DNA of 64,000 bases from Pseudoduganella namucuonensis (GCF_900116645.1 NZ_FPBO01000001.1:256416-320415); one strand, 5' to 3'. Positions 1-9,142 are shown, counted from the first letter of the stretch. Notes: generated from the letters alone by a model not told the origin. A program made the numbers and translations.

Positions 1-1067
1 GGGTACCACTTGCTGGTGGACGGCAGGCTGGCGGTCACGCCGTTGACGGCCACCGCGTTGGTGGGATTGCGGGCCGCGAAGATCGAGGCCTGGCCGCGCA
101 CGTAGTCGATGGTCAGCGTGTGGTCGTCGTTGAAGCGCTTGGTGCCGCGCGCGTAGAAGGTCACGCGCTCGTTGGCGTGCAGCGCGGTGCCGTATTCGTT
201 GTTGTTCAGGATGCAGCTGGTGCCGCCGCCGACGATGGAGTAGGGCGCCTGGCAGCCGGTGGCGAAGTAGGGGTTGCGGGCGGTGCGGTTGGCCGCGGTG
301 GTGAAGTTGGCCGGGGTGGCGTTGCCGCCGCTGCCCAGGGTGGGCGAGCGGCCGATGCTGGTCAGCAGTTCGGCGGAACTCAGGTCGGCGCGGTCGCGCG
401 CGTTCAGGCGGCTGCGGCGGTGCGCGTCGATGGTGGCGTACACGTTCCAGCCGTCGGTGGCCAGGCTGCCCAGGCCGTAGGTGACGGACACGCGCTGCTC
501 GTCGCCGCCGCCCTTGCGCTCCGGTTCGATGTACTGGGCGGTGACGGAGCCGCCCTGCACGTCGCGCTTGGTGATGAAGTTGACCACGCCGCCGATGGCG
601 TCCGAGCCGTAGATGGAGGAGGCGCCGTCGCGCAGGATCTCGACACGCGACAGGGCGCTCATCGGGATCACGTCCAGGTTGGCGTAGCCGTCCGAGATCG
701 CCTCGTTGGCCAGGCGGCGGCCGTTCAGCAGCACCAGGGTGCGGTTCACGCCCAGGCCGCGCAGGTTGATGTTGGTGCCCGAGCCGGCGTTGGACGGCGC
801 CAGCGAGGCCGATTGCGGCAGCGCCATCATCACGTCGGCCAGCGTGGTCATGCCGCGCTCGGCGAATTCCTCGGCCTTGATGGTCGATACCGGCAGCGCC
901 GCCTCGCTGGCCAGGCGCTTGATGCTGGAGCCGGTGACCTCGACGCGGGTCATGTTGTCCTGGGCGTGGACCTGCGCGGCGCCCGTCAGCGTCAGGACCG
1001 CGATGGCGATGGAGGTGAGCAGTGGGCGTGGCTGGGCCGCGAGGCACTGGCTGGTGTGCTTGGTCAT
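1..1067 (-). CDS. TonB-dependent receptor, N-terminal part (cut by window edge)
   Basis: Outer-membrane active-transport receptor of which the first 355 residues are visible; the barrel C-terminus lies beyond the left edge. The start at 1067 gives MTKHTSQ, followed by a signal peptide ending near HAQ and a plug domain with the typical LPVSTIKAEEF, LRGLGVNRTLVLLNGRR and RVEILRDGASSIYGSDAIGG motifs. This is the large, iron-independent style of receptor usually used for carbohydrates and other nutrients. It lies downstream of a FadR-type regulator and beside uronate oxidation genes, so import of oligouronides or related sugar acids is a reasonable inference, not shown. A terminator-like hairpin just upstream may limit its expression. 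Confidence 0.9.
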   Translation of the reverse strand, partial: MTKHTSQCLAAQPRPLLTSIAIAVLTLTGAAQVHAQDNMTRVEVTGSSIKRLASEAALPVSTIKAEEFAERGMTTLADVMMALPQSASLAPSNAGSGTNINLRGLGVNRTLVLLNGRRLANEAISDGYANLDVIPMSALSRVEILRDGASSIYGSDAIGGVVNFITKRDVQGGSVTAQYIEPERKGGGDEQRVSVTYGLGSLATDGWNVYATIDAHRRSRLNARDRADLSSAELLTSIGRSPTLGSGGNATPANFTTAANRTARNPYFATGCQAPYSIVGGGTSCILNNNEYGTALHANERVTFYARGTKRFNDDHTLTIDYVRGQASIFAARNPTNAVAVNGVTASLPSTSKWY

Positions 1068-1086
1068 GGTGTCGTCTCTGGTTGTT

Positions 1087-1120
1087 TTAAAAAAGGTCGC
1101 GCGGCCGGGAGTCGGCCGCG
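1087..1120 (-). terminator. Intrinsic terminator or attenuator between regulator and receptor
   Basis: On the minus strand a 7-bp GC stem (1100-1106 with 1114-1120) is followed by a run of six T at 1091-1096 (A on the plus strand) and further T. It sits after the FadR-type regulator and ends only about 20 bases before the receptor ATG, so it could stop regulator transcripts or attenuate the receptor gene. Confidence 0.55.
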
Positions 1121-1158
1121 ATGGTTGCGGGTTCTGGTATCCGGTTTATGGCGCGGGG

Positions 1159-1863
1159 CTATCCCCGCGAGAAGGTCCGGGTCACGCGCTCCAAGTGGGA
1201 GCGCATGGCCTTCCTGGCGGCGGCCGGGTCGTGCGCGGCGATGGCCTCCAGGATGCGGCGGTGGTCCTTCAGCGTCTCCTGGCGCAGCTCCTCGGTCTGG
1301 AAGTGCTCCTTCAGCTTGTGCCACAGGCGGCCGCGCTGGTCCCACAGGTAGTTCAGCGATCCCACCAGCGCGCTGTTGCCGGTGGCGCGGGCGATGGCCA
1401 GGTGGAAGTTGCGGTCGGCCTGCTCGTTGCTGGACTTGTTGGCGTGGCTGGCCTCCATCTCCAGCACCGCCTGCAGGATGGCGTCCACCGCGCCGTCGGT
1501 CGCCACGCGGGCGGCGATGGCGGCGATTTCGGCCTCGATCATGCGGCGCGCGGACAGCACCTCGAACGGGCCGGCGCCCGCCTCCGGCAGCGCGATGTCC
1601 GGCTCGGCGCGGGAACTGACGTAGACGCCGGAGCCGCCGCGCACCTCGATCACGCCGCCCAGTTCCAGCGCGATCAGCGCCTCCCGCAGCGAGGCGCGGC
1701 TGACACTGAGCTTGGTGGCCAGGTCGCGTTCGGAGGGCAGCCGCTCGCCGGCGTGGATGCCCTCGTCCAGGATCAGCCGCTGGATGCGGTCGGCGACCAG
1801 ACGGTACAGCCGGGGCTCGTGGCTGGCTGCGTCGTGCGGCGTATGTGTCTTCTTCTGGATCAA
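1159..1863 (-). CDS. FadR/GntR-family transcriptional regulator (FCD domain)
   Basis: DNA-binding regulator of 234 aa. The N-terminal winged helix-turn-helix is at about residues 20-85 ([31 protein letters not shown] is the GntR signature region), followed by a GGSGVYV turn and an all-helical FCD ligand domain to the end ([46 protein letters not shown]). FCD regulators usually sense organic or sugar acids. Divergence from galactarate dehydratase and uronate dehydrogenase makes it the likely repressor of uronate use, released by a uronate or aldarate. Three TGG-N5-CCA sites between it and garD are candidate operators. Effector and target list are inferred. Confidence 0.9.
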   Translation of the reverse strand: MIQKKTHTPHDAASHEPRLYRLVADRIQRLILDEGIHAGERLPSERDLATKLSVSRASLREALIALELGGVIEVRGGSGVYVSSRAEPDIALPEAGAGPFEVLSARRMIEAEIAAIAARVATDGAVDAILQAVLEMEASHANKSSNEQADRNFHLAIARATGNSALVGSLNYLWDQRGRLWHKLKEHFQTEELRQETLKDHRRILEAIAAHDPAAARKAMRSHLERVTRTFSRG

Positions 1864-1897
1864 GATGTGTCCCCGGTGTCGTTGCTTTTTTGCGATC

Positions 1898-1949
1898 TGG
1901 TCAGGCCATTCTAAGGTGGTCAGGCCAAATAATCAATCTGGACTAGCCA
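1898..1949. promoter_or_regulatory. Three TGG-N5-CCA operator-like sites
   Basis: TGGTCAGGCCA at 1898-1908, the same 11-mer again at 1917-1927, and TGGACTAGCCA at 1939-1949. Each is a TGG...CCA inverted repeat with a 5-base centre, resembling the TGGT/ACCA-type operators of FadR-subfamily GntR proteins. They lie in the 157-base divergent region between the regulator gene and garD. Binding by the neighbouring regulator is an inference. Confidence 0.6.
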
Positions 1950-2020
1950 AATTTTTCATAATCTGCCATACTCGTTTGAACGGGAAACAACAGCAAGTAA
2001 CTCAACAAGGACGCGAAAAA

Positions 2021-3583
2021 ATGACGACAGAGCCGAGCGCAAACAGCCCGCGCTACATCCTCATGCACGACAACGACAATGTGGCGATCGTCGTCAACGA
2101 TGGAGGGCTGCCGGCGGGGACCGTGTTCCCGAACGGACTGGTGCTGCGCGAAGCGGTGCCGCAGGGGCACAAGGTGGCGCTGCGCGCCTTCGCCAAGGGC
2201 GACCCCGTCATCCGCTACAACGTGACTATTGGTTATGCCGCGCTGGATATCGAAGAGGGAAGCTGGATCGCCGAACCGCAGGTGGAGATGCCGCCGGCGC
2301 GCGAGTTGGTCAACCTGCCGATCGCCACCGTGAAGCCGCCGCCGATGGAGCCGCTGGAGGGCTACACCTTCGAGGGCTACCGCAACGCGGACGGCAGCGT
2401 GGGCACGCGCAACATCCTGGCCATCACCACCACCGTGCAGTGCGTGGCGGGCGTGGTGGAGCACGCGGTCAAGCGCATCAAGGACGAGCTGCTGCCCAAG
2501 TATCCGCACGTGGACGACGTGGTGGGCCTGGAGCACACCTACGGCTGCGGCGTGGCGATCGACGCGCCGGGCGCCAACATCCCCATCCGCACCGTGCGCA
2601 ACATCAGCCTGAACCCGAATTTCGGCGGCCAGGCCATGGTGGTCAGCCTGGGTTGCGAGAAGCTGCAGCCGGCGCGCCTGTTCCCGCGTGGCTCGATTCC
2701 GATCCAGAACAACGGCGGCGCCGACCCGGCCCACGTGTGCCTGCAGGACCAGGGCCACGTCGGCTTCCAGTCGATGATAGCTTCCATCATGAAGACGGCG
2801 GAATCGCAGCTGGCGGTGCTGAACCAGCGCCGCCGCGAGACGGTGCCGGCGTCCGAGCTGGTGGTGGGCGTGCAGTGCGGCGGCAGCGACGCCTTCTCCG
2901 GCGTGACGGCCAATCCGGCCGTCGGCTACGCCACCGACCTGCTGGTGCGCGCCGGCGGCACCGTGATGTTCTCGGAGGTGACCGAGGTGCGCGACGGCAT
3001 CGACCAGCTCACCTCGCGCGCCGTGAACGCGGAGGTGGCGGCGGCGATGATACGCGAGATGGACTGGTACGATCAGTACCTGAAGCGGGGCGGCGTGGAC
3101 CGCAGCGCCAACACCACGCCGGGCAACAAGAAGGGCGGCCTGTCCAACATCGTCGAGAAGGCCATGGGTTCCATCGTCAAGAGCGGCAGCAGCCCGATCT
3201 CCGGCGTGCTGTCGCCGGGCGAGAAGCTGACGCAGAAGGGCCTGATCTACGCGGCCACCCCGGCCAGCGATTTCATTTGCGGCACGCTGCAGGTGGCGGC
3301 CGGCATGAACCTGCACATCTTCACCACCGGCCGCGGCACGCCCTACGGCCTGGCCGAGGTGCCGGTCATCAAGGTGGCCACCCGCAACGAGCTGGCGGCG
3401 CGCTGGCACGACCTGATGGACGTGAACGCGGGCCGCATCGCCAGCGGCGAGGCCTCGATCGCCGACGTGGGCTGGGAGATGTTCCGTTTGATGCTGGACG
3501 TGGCCAGCGGCCGCAAGACCTACGCCGAGCAATGGAAGCTGCACAACGCGCTGGTGCTGTTCAATCCCGCCCCTGTCACCTGA
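2021..3583 (+). CDS. garD: Galactarate dehydratase (UxaA/GarD family)
   Basis: Predicted to dehydrate galactarate to 5-dehydro-4-deoxy-D-glucarate in aldarate catabolism. The 520-aa product matches the length of GarD and carries the N-terminal SAF-like domain (about residues 10-100) and the large UxaA/GarD domain with the family segments [37 protein letters not shown] and [10 protein letters not shown]; conserved Cys in YGCG, LGCE and VQCGG fit iron binding. The ATG at 2021 follows AAGGA and is preferred over longer in-frame extensions running through the operator region. The next gene, uronate dehydrogenase, would feed it the aldarate. Altronate dehydratase is the main alternative, but the 520-aa length and the [10 protein letters not shown] region favour GarD. 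Confidence 0.88.
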   Translation: MTTEPSANSPRYILMHDNDNVAIVVNDGGLPAGTVFPNGLVLREAVPQGHKVALRAFAKGDPVIRYNVTIGYAALDIEEGSWIAEPQVEMPPARELVNLPIATVKPPPMEPLEGYTFEGYRNADGSVGTRNILAITTTVQCVAGVVEHAVKRIKDELLPKYPHVDDVVGLEHTYGCGVAIDAPGANIPIRTVRNISLNPNFGGQAMVVSLGCEKLQPARLFPRGSIPIQNNGGADPAHVCLQDQGHVGFQSMIASIMKTAESQLAVLNQRRRETVPASELVVGVQCGGSDAFSGVTANPAVGYATDLLVRAGGTVMFSEVTEVRDGIDQLTSRAVNAEVAAAMIREMDWYDQYLKRGGVDRSANTTPGNKKGGLSNIVEKAMGSIVKSGSSPISGVLSPGEKLTQKGLIYAATPASDFICGTLQVAAGMNLHIFTTGRGTPYGLAEVPVIKVATRNELAARWHDLMDVNAGRIASGEASIADVGWEMFRLMLDVASGRKTYAEQWKLHNALVLFNPAPVT

Positions 3584-3632
3584 GTTGGCGTATCATACGA
3601 CATCGTACAACTTTATTCGCACCGGACTAGAT

Positions 3633-4439
3633 ATGAGCAAACCATTCAAACGCATACTGCTGACCGGCGCCGCCGGCGGCCTGGGTAAAATCCTGCGCGA
3701 CCGCATCAAGCCCTGGGCGGACGTGGTCGTGCTGAGCGACATCGGCGACATGGGCGAGGCCCGCGAGGGCGAGGAGATCGTGCGCTGCGACCTGTCCGAC
3801 AAGGCGGCCGTGATCTCCCTGCTGGAGGGCGTGGAGGCGGTGCTGCACTTCGGCGGCATCTCCACCGAGAGCAATTTCGAGGCCATCATGGCGGCCAACA
3901 TCCAGGGCACGTACAACCTGTACGAGGCCGCGCACAAGGCCGGCACCCGCCGCATCGTGTTCGCCAGCTCCAACCACACGATCGGTTTCCACAAGGTGAC
4001 CGAGGTGCTGGACGCCGACAGCCCGACCCGCCCGGACAGCATGTACGGCATCAGCAAGGTGTTCGGCGAGCAGCTGGCGCGCTATTACTTCGACCGCACC
4101 GGCATCGAGACCGTGTGCCTGCGCATCGGCTCCTCCTTCCCCGAGCCGAAGAATCCGCGCATGATGCGCACCTGGCTGAGCTACGACGACCTGGTGGAGG
4201 CGCTGCGCTGCTCGCTGATGGCGCCGCGCGTCGGCCACGCCATCCTGTACGGCCAGTCGAACAACGAGGCGGTGTGGTGGGACAACAGCAAGGCCGCCTT
4301 CATCGGCTTCAAGCCCAAGGACAGCTCGGAGCAGTTCAAGCACCTGTTCCCGGACACCGGCGCCTATCCCGAGAAGGACGACGCCGCGACCCTGTACCAG
4401 GGCGGCGGTTTCGTCAACGACGGTCCGCAGTACGTCTAA
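3633..4439 (+). CDS. udh: Uronate dehydrogenase (SDR family)
   Basis: NAD-dependent oxidation of D-galacturonate or D-glucuronate to the aldarolactone, first step of the oxidative uronate pathway. The 268-aa protein is an extended-type SDR: TGAAGGLGK nucleotide loop at 11-19, ASSNHTIG at 111-118 and the catalytic YGISK at 138-142. The segments LHFGGIS, ASSNHTIGFH and RIGSSFPEPKNPRMM are characteristic of uronate dehydrogenases. It starts 49 bases after garD on the same strand, so the two are probably co-transcribed and act in sequence. The ATG at 3633 is taken because the TTG at 3585 adds an unconserved leader. Substrate preference between galacturonate and glucuronate cannot be read from sequence. 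Confidence 0.87.
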   Translation: MSKPFKRILLTGAAGGLGKILRDRIKPWADVVVLSDIGDMGEAREGEEIVRCDLSDKAAVISLLEGVEAVLHFGGISTESNFEAIMAANIQGTYNLYEAAHKAGTRRIVFASSNHTIGFHKVTEVLDADSPTRPDSMYGISKVFGEQLARYYFDRTGIETVCLRIGSSFPEPKNPRMMRTWLSYDDLVEALRCSLMAPRVGHAILYGQSNNEAVWWDNSKAAFIGFKPKDSSEQFKHLFPDTGAYPEKDDAATLYQGGGFVNDGPQYV

Positions 4440-4463
4440 GCCCGCGCTCCGGCGCCGGGGCGG

Positions 4464-6839
4464 TCAGCCGGCCTGGATGGCCAGCACCGCCCCGTTGTAC
4501 GCCGCGTGCACCAGCATCGGCGCCAGCAGCGACTTGCAGCGCTCGTAGGCCCAGGCGGTGCACAGGCCCAGCACGAACACGGGCATGATCGCCGTCGAGG
4601 GATGGACGATGGCGAACAGCGCCGCGCTGCCCAGCGCGGCCGGCCAGGCGCCCGCCAGGCGGCGCAGGCCGTTGTGGATCAATCCCCTGAAAATGAATTC
4701 CTCGAACACCGGCGCCGCGCACACCGAGAGCGCGACCAGCCAGCGCAGCTCGGACGGCGGCTTCGCCGGCCACCATTGGGTCTCGCGTATCAGCGCCAGG
4801 TAGCCCGCCCCGAACAGCACGGCCACCGCCGCCGCCGCCAGGCCGTGGCGCGTCGCCGCGCCCAGCGCCGCCGCCTTGCCGCCCGCGTCCGCGTGCAGCA
4901 CCTCGGGCACGCCGCCGGTCTTGTGGCGCCAGTAGACCAGCCGCGTGAGCGCGTACACGGCGGCGCCGGCGATGGCGAAGGCGTACACCGTGTGGTACAG
5001 GCCCGTGTGCCCGTCCCGGGCCAGCAACATCCGCCCCAGGGCCTGCAGCACGAAGAACAGCGTGGCCGCGATCAGCCCGTCGGACAGCGCCACGCGCGCC
5101 GGCGGCGAGGCCGCCGGATCGAGCAGGTAGGGCAGCTCGTCGCGCGCCTTCTGCCACAGGGCCAGCGACAGCGAACCGGTGAGGATCACGATGGTCACGC
5201 TTTGTATCCATTCCGGCGCGTACAGCGCGTAGACATACAGGCTGCACAGCATCAGGTAGAGGTAGGAGTAGCTGGGGCGGATGCGCGCCTGCAGTTCCTG
5301 CGCCATGGGATCGCAGGCGAAGATGCCCAGCGAGACGGCGATGCCGGTGTAGATGGGGATGCCGGCCAGCGCGATGGCCGCCAGGCCCGCCAGTCGCCAG
5401 TCGAAGACGGGCGAGTAGGCCAGGCCGACGCCGAACACGATCAAGGGGTAGAGCAGGGCCAGCGCGCCCCACAGCTGCGCCTTCTCCTTCAGCATGGCCT
5501 CGATGGAGCGGGGGAAGGTGTACAGCATCCACAGCGCGTTGCCCTCCGTGTTCAGCGTCTGGAAGGCCGACAGCATCAGCACATAGCTGCCGATGCCGAA
5601 GGCGATCGCCGCCATCAGCTGCTGGTTTTCGCCGATCAGCGTGACGCTGCTGAGCTGACCGTTGAACAGCAGCTGGCTGCCCACGATCACCACCGGCACC
5701 AGCAGGCTCTGGACCAGGAAGGCGCGGTCGCGGCCGAGCAGGCGCAGTTCGCGCCGCTGCAAGGTGGTGCCGACGCGCCAGCGGGGCGCGGCGGCGTCGT
5801 CCAGCGCCGCCTGGCCGCCGGCCGCCGCGCGGCCGGCCTCGCGCGCGCCGCTGGCCACCACGCCGTGGCGCAGCTGGTGCTTCAGCAGCGCCACCCCGGC
5901 CCACAGCAGCGCGGCGCTTTGCGCCAGCAGCAGCGCGGCGGCGCCCCACGCCTGCGCCGCGCCGCGGTCGGTCAGCGCCCGCACGGCCAGGCCGGGCGGG
6001 GTCCACAAGGTCCAGGCGGGGAAGGCGCGCGCCCAGTCCATGGTGAAGGAATTGTTGGACCAGATCGAATACGAGATCGCCATGTACATCAGCGGCATGC
6101 ACAGCAGCGACGCCATGGCCTGCAGGTTGCGCAGCTGCGACGGCGGCAGCGACAGGCGCAGGCCGGTGTCGGCCAGCGTGCGCGCCAGCGCGGCGAGCCC
6201 CAGCAGCACGAAGGCGACGGCGGCGCCCATCGGCGGCGCCAGCCAGCCGTGGCCCGCGTACCAGGCCAGCATGGAGCAGGTGGGCCATAGCGCCAGGATG
6301 CCGCCGGGGTTGGCGACGCTGCGCTCCAGCAGCCGGCCCCACAGCAGCGTGCCGCGCCGCACCGGCAGCGTGACCAGCCACTCCAGGTCCCAGTCGGCCT
6401 GGGCCAGTTCGCGGCTGCCCAGCGGCAGCAGGAAGCTCACCAGCCAAAGCAGCAGCAGCACCAGCGTGGCGGCGGCCGCCAGCGCGGGGCTGAAGGGCGC
6501 CGCGTGCAGGCTGGCGCCGATGGCGGCCATGGCCTGCTCCCGCGGCGCCTGGGACAGGGCCGCCGCGCAGTGGCCGGCGTGGTCGATCTTGCAGTGCAGG
6601 TTCAACAGCGAGGTGCGCGACACGTTGGCGAAGGTGAACAGCATGCCGAACGCCACCAGCGGCGCCAGGATCCAGCGCGCGCCGCGCTTGCCGCCGGTGG
6701 CCGAGCGGCTCTTGGCGTTGGCGCCCTTGCGGCCCTGGAAGGCCGAGAACATGTTCAGGATGCGCAGCAGGCGCAGGCGCGCCAGCAGCCACATGGCGCC
6801 GGCGGCGCCGGGGGCGCCGGAGGGGACGGGGCCGCTCAT
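4464..6839 (-). CDS. ABC transporter permease fused to a CPBP intramembrane protease
   Basis: A 791-aa polytopic membrane protein. Residues 1 to about 560 form an ABC-2/exporter-like permease with many hydrophobic segments and two permease halves separated by a hydrophilic stretch. Roughly the last 100 residues are a CPBP (Abi, CAAX-protease-like) domain with the diagnostic EEFIFRG motif near 713-719, His near 746 (AIVHPS) and His near 778 (LVHAAYN). The start at 6839 overlaps the ATPase stop by 4 bases, so the two are translationally coupled partners. This NatB-like layout suggests Na+ or peptide export plus membrane proteolysis or maturation of a substrate; the cargo is unknown. Confidence 0.85.
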   Translation of the reverse strand: MSGPVPSGAPGAAGAMWLLARLRLLRILNMFSAFQGRKGANAKSRSATGGKRGARWILAPLVAFGMLFTFANVSRTSLLNLHCKIDHAGHCAAALSQAPREQAMAAIGASLHAAPFSPALAAAATLVLLLLWLVSFLLPLGSRELAQADWDLEWLVTLPVRRGTLLWGRLLERSVANPGGILALWPTCSMLAWYAGHGWLAPPMGAAVAFVLLGLAALARTLADTGLRLSLPPSQLRNLQAMASLLCMPLMYMAISYSIWSNNSFTMDWARAFPAWTLWTPPGLAVRALTDRGAAQAWGAAALLLAQSAALLWAGVALLKHQLRHGVVASGAREAGRAAAGGQAALDDAAAPRWRVGTTLQRRELRLLGRDRAFLVQSLLVPVVIVGSQLLFNGQLSSVTLIGENQQLMAAIAFGIGSYVLMLSAFQTLNTEGNALWMLYTFPRSIEAMLKEKAQLWGALALLYPLIVFGVGLAYSPVFDWRLAGLAAIALAGIPIYTGIAVSLGIFACDPMAQELQARIRPSYSYLYLMLCSLYVYALYAPEWIQSVTIVILTGSLSLALWQKARDELPYLLDPAASPPARVALSDGLIAATLFFVLQALGRMLLARDGHTGLYHTVYAFAIAGAAVYALTRLVYWRHKTGGVPEVLHADAGGKAAALGAATRHGLAAAAVAVLFGAGYLALIRETQWWPAKPPSELRWLVALSVCAAPVFEEFIFRGLIHNGLRRLAGAWPAALGSAALFAIVHPSTAIMPVFVLGLCTAWAYERCKSLLAPMLVHAAYNGAVLAIQAG

Positions 6840-7573
6840 CGCGCCGGCTCGCCGGCTTCGTCGGTGATCTTCAGGAACACCTCCTCCAGCGAGCCGTCGT
6901 CGGAGGCCGCGGCGCGCAGCTCCTCCAGCGTGCCGCTGGCCACCAGCGCGCCGCGGTGGATGATGCCCACGCGGTCGCACATGCGTTCGGCCATGTCCAG
7001 CAGGTGGGTGGAGACGAAGATGGTGGTGCCCGAGGCGGCCGCCGCCAGCAGGCGTTCCTGCACGTCGCGCGAGGCGCGCGGGTCGAGGCCGTTGATCGGC
7101 TCGTCCAGGATCAGCACCTTGGGATTGTGGATCAGCGCGCACGCCAGGCCGAGCTTCTTCTTCATGCCCATCGAATAGTTGACGGCGAATTCCTCGGTCA
7201 CCTCCTCCAGGCCCAGTTCGCGCAGCAGGCGGTGCGCGCGGCCGGCCGCCTCGGAGCGCGAGAAGCCGTGCATCTCGCCGACGAATTGCAGGATCTCGCG
7301 GCCGCGCAGGTAGTCGTAGAAGATGGGCGTGTCGGGCAGGTAGCCGACGTGGCGCTTGACCTCGGCCGCGTCGGCGTGGCAATCGAGGCCGTCCACCAGC
7401 ACCCGGCCCGCGCTGGGCTGCAGTATGCCCATCAGCATGCGGATGGTGGTGGTCTTGCCGGCCCCGTTGGGACCGAGGAAGCCGAACACCTCGCCGCGCT
7501 TCACGCTCAGCGTGAAGGGTTTGACGGCCTCGTAGCCGCCGTAGGATTTGGACAGTCCCTGGAATTCGATCAT
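6836..7573 (-). CDS. ABC transporter ATP-binding protein
   Basis: Cytoplasmic ATPase of 245 aa for the adjacent permease-protease. Walker A GPNGAGKTT near residues 34-42, Q-loop region LPDTPIFYD, a signature in the divergent form YSMGMKKKLGLA, Walker B LILDEP followed by NGLDP, and switch His in STHLLD. The MGMKKK type signature and the ATPase-first order are typical of NatA/CcmA-like exporters and of drug-export ATPases. It overlaps the permease start by four bases. A TATAAT on the minus strand (7613-7608) upstream is a possible -10 element with no good -35. Confidence 0.93.
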   Translation of the reverse strand: MIEFQGLSKSYGGYEAVKPFTLSVKRGEVFGFLGPNGAGKTTTIRMLMGILQPSAGRVLVDGLDCHADAAEVKRHVGYLPDTPIFYDYLRGREILQFVGEMHGFSRSEAAGRAHRLLRELGLEEVTEEFAVNYSMGMKKKLGLACALIHNPKVLILDEPINGLDPRASRDVQERLLAAAASGTTIFVSTHLLDMAERMCDRVGIIHRGALVASGTLEELRAAASDDGSLEEVFLKITDEAGEPAR

Positions 7574-7648
7574 CGCCGCCTCGCCGCATGCTGAAAAGTT
7601 TGCATGGATTATAAGGGCGGGGCGGCGCCCCGGTGACCGGCCGGGGAA

Positions 7649-8323
7649 TTAATCTCCCAGCGCCATGCCGAAACGCTCGGTGCGCGGCAGCCAGTTGCCC
7701 TGGATGTCGGCCGACACCAGCACGCGCTCGGCGCGGCCGATCAGCAATTCGCGCGGCACCAGGCCGATGTAGCGCGAATCGACGCTGTTGTTGCGGTTAT
7801 CGCCCAGCATCAGGTACTGGCCGGCAGGCACTTGCATGGCGGGGAAGTCGCGCTTGGCGCTGGCCACCTGCGGCAGCAGCTGGATGCGGCGTTCGCTGCC
7901 GCCGGCGCTCTCGGTCAGTTGCACGGCCTGCAGCTGGCCGACGTTGGCGATGGCCTCCAGCGCGTCGGCCGGCATGCTGTAGGAAGCGGGCTTGCCGTTG
8001 ATGGTCAACTGGTCGTCCCGCATCGAGATGGTGTCGCCGGGCAGGGCGATCACGCGCTTGATCAGGCGGGTCTTGTCCTTGGGCGAGGAGAAGGTGACGA
8101 TGTCGCCGCGCTGCGGCTCGCCCAGGTGGGTCACGACCACGTCGGTCAGCGGCACTTTCAGGTCGTAGGCGAGGCGGTTCACGAACACCACGTCGCCCTC
8201 CAGCAGGTTGGGGTGCATGGAACCGGACGGGATCGGGTTCCAGTCGGCGACGGCGGTGCGGAACAGGCCAAACAGCATCAGGAACATGATGAAGCCTTTG
8301 TTGGCGCGCATCCAATTTTTCAT
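7649..8323 (-). CDS. lepB: Signal peptidase I
   Basis: Membrane-bound serine protease that removes signal peptides from Sec and Tat exported proteins. The 224-aa product has one N-terminal membrane segment (about 8-26), the nucleophile in PSGSMHP (Ser35), the general-base Lys89 in RLIKRVIALPGD, and the C-terminal GDNRNNSVDSR box. The ATG at 8323 is chosen because GGAG lies 6 bases upstream; an in-frame start 36 bases earlier adds MMFQHKPIAEIT without support. It is not beside lepA-rnc-era, where betaproteobacterial lepB normally sits, so this may be a second, accessory enzyme; that cannot be tested in this window. Confidence 0.92.
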   Translation of the reverse strand: MKNWMRANKGFIMFLMLFGLFRTAVADWNPIPSGSMHPNLLEGDVVFVNRLAYDLKVPLTDVVVTHLGEPQRGDIVTFSSPKDKTRLIKRVIALPGDTISMRDDQLTINGKPASYSMPADALEAIANVGQLQAVQLTESAGGSERRIQLLPQVASAKRDFPAMQVPAGQYLMLGDNRNNSVDSRYIGLVPRELLIGRAERVLVSADIQGNWLPRTERFGMALGD

Positions 8324-8382
8324 TGTTATCTCCGCAATGGGTTTGTGTTGGAACATCATCTGCGGCCAATCTTAATTGGCGC

Positions 8383-9066
8383 TTAGGCGTCCGGGCCGAA
8401 GGCCCGCAGCATCTTGCGCTGGCCGTTGGGCGGCACGGACAGCGCGCGGCTGTCCAGGTCCCGCTCCACCCAGCCGCGCTCGAGCGCCAGCCGCAGCAGG
8501 GCCGCGCCCAGCGCGCCGCCGATGTGCGGGGTGCGCTCGCTCCAGTCCAGGCAGGGACAGGCGAAACGGCGGCGCAGCTTGCGCAGCGAGGGCACGTCCA
8601 TGCCGAGGCCTTCGCAGCCCCGTTCGCCCAGCGGCGTCAGCGTGTACTCCTTGCCGGCGGCGGGCGCCAGCCAGCCCTGCGCGGCGAGTTGGTCGTGCAG
8701 CCGCACGGCGACGGCGCCTGCCATGTGGTCGTAGCAGGTGCGCGCGTGGCGCAAACGGTCCGGCGTGTTGGGCTTGAACGGCGCGCGCGGCACGCCCGCC
8801 ACCACCAGCAGCGCCTCCAGCGCGGCGGCCACCTCGGCGTCCGCCAGCTGGTAGTAGCGGTGCTTGCCCTGCGCCAGCAGCCGCACCAGGCGCTCGTCCC
8901 TCAGGCGCGCCAGGTGGGCGCTGGCGGTGGAGGGGCTCACCTCGGCCACGATGGACAGCTCGGTGCTGGTGCGGGCGTGGCCATCGAGCAGGCAGCACAG
9001 CATGCGCGCGCGAGCCGGTTCGGCGATGGCGCCGGCGATGCGGGCCAGGTGATTGTCTGCATCCAT
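8383..9066 (-). CDS. ArsR-family winged-helix regulator
   Basis: A 227-aa DNA-binding regulator. Residues 1-90 form the ArsR winged helix (ARIAGAIAEPARARMLCCLLDG, ELSIVAEVSPSTASAHLARLRDERLVR, then a HRYYQLAD wing). The C-terminal 130 residues are a second, longer domain with RHARTCYDHMAG and a CPCLDWSER segment, as in a subfamily of stand-alone ArsR proteins; the cysteines could bind metal but no classical metal motif is visible. It is divergent from the P450/ABM pair, 76 bases away, and is its likely regulator. ATG at 9066 is preferred; the longer frame to 9189 runs over the promoter of the opposite gene. Confidence 0.87.
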   Translation of the reverse strand: MDADNHLARIAGAIAEPARARMLCCLLDGHARTSTELSIVAEVSPSTASAHLARLRDERLVRLLAQGKHRYYQLADAEVAAALEALLVVAGVPRAPFKPNTPDRLRHARTCYDHMAGAVAVRLHDQLAAQGWLAPAAGKEYTLTPLGERGCEGLGMDVPSLRKLRRRFACPCLDWSERTPHIGGALGAALLRLALERGWVERDLDSRALSVPPNGQRKMLRAFGPDA

Positions 9067-9142
9067 GATTCGGTCCGGGGCGAATTGTTGTTGCGGTTTT
9101 CGCAGGATACTGCACACATCGACATATGCAAAGGAGGGCGGG

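Noticed and set aside
120..1619. Long open frame on the plus strand over the TonB receptor and regulator
   Set aside because: Low-complexity Ala/Gly/Arg-rich translation typical of an antisense frame in high-GC DNA; the minus strand carries recognisable proteins.
7649..8359. Longer start for signal peptidase I at 8359
   Set aside because: The ATG at 8323 has GGAG with good spacing and gives the usual N-terminus; the extra 12 residues are unsupported.
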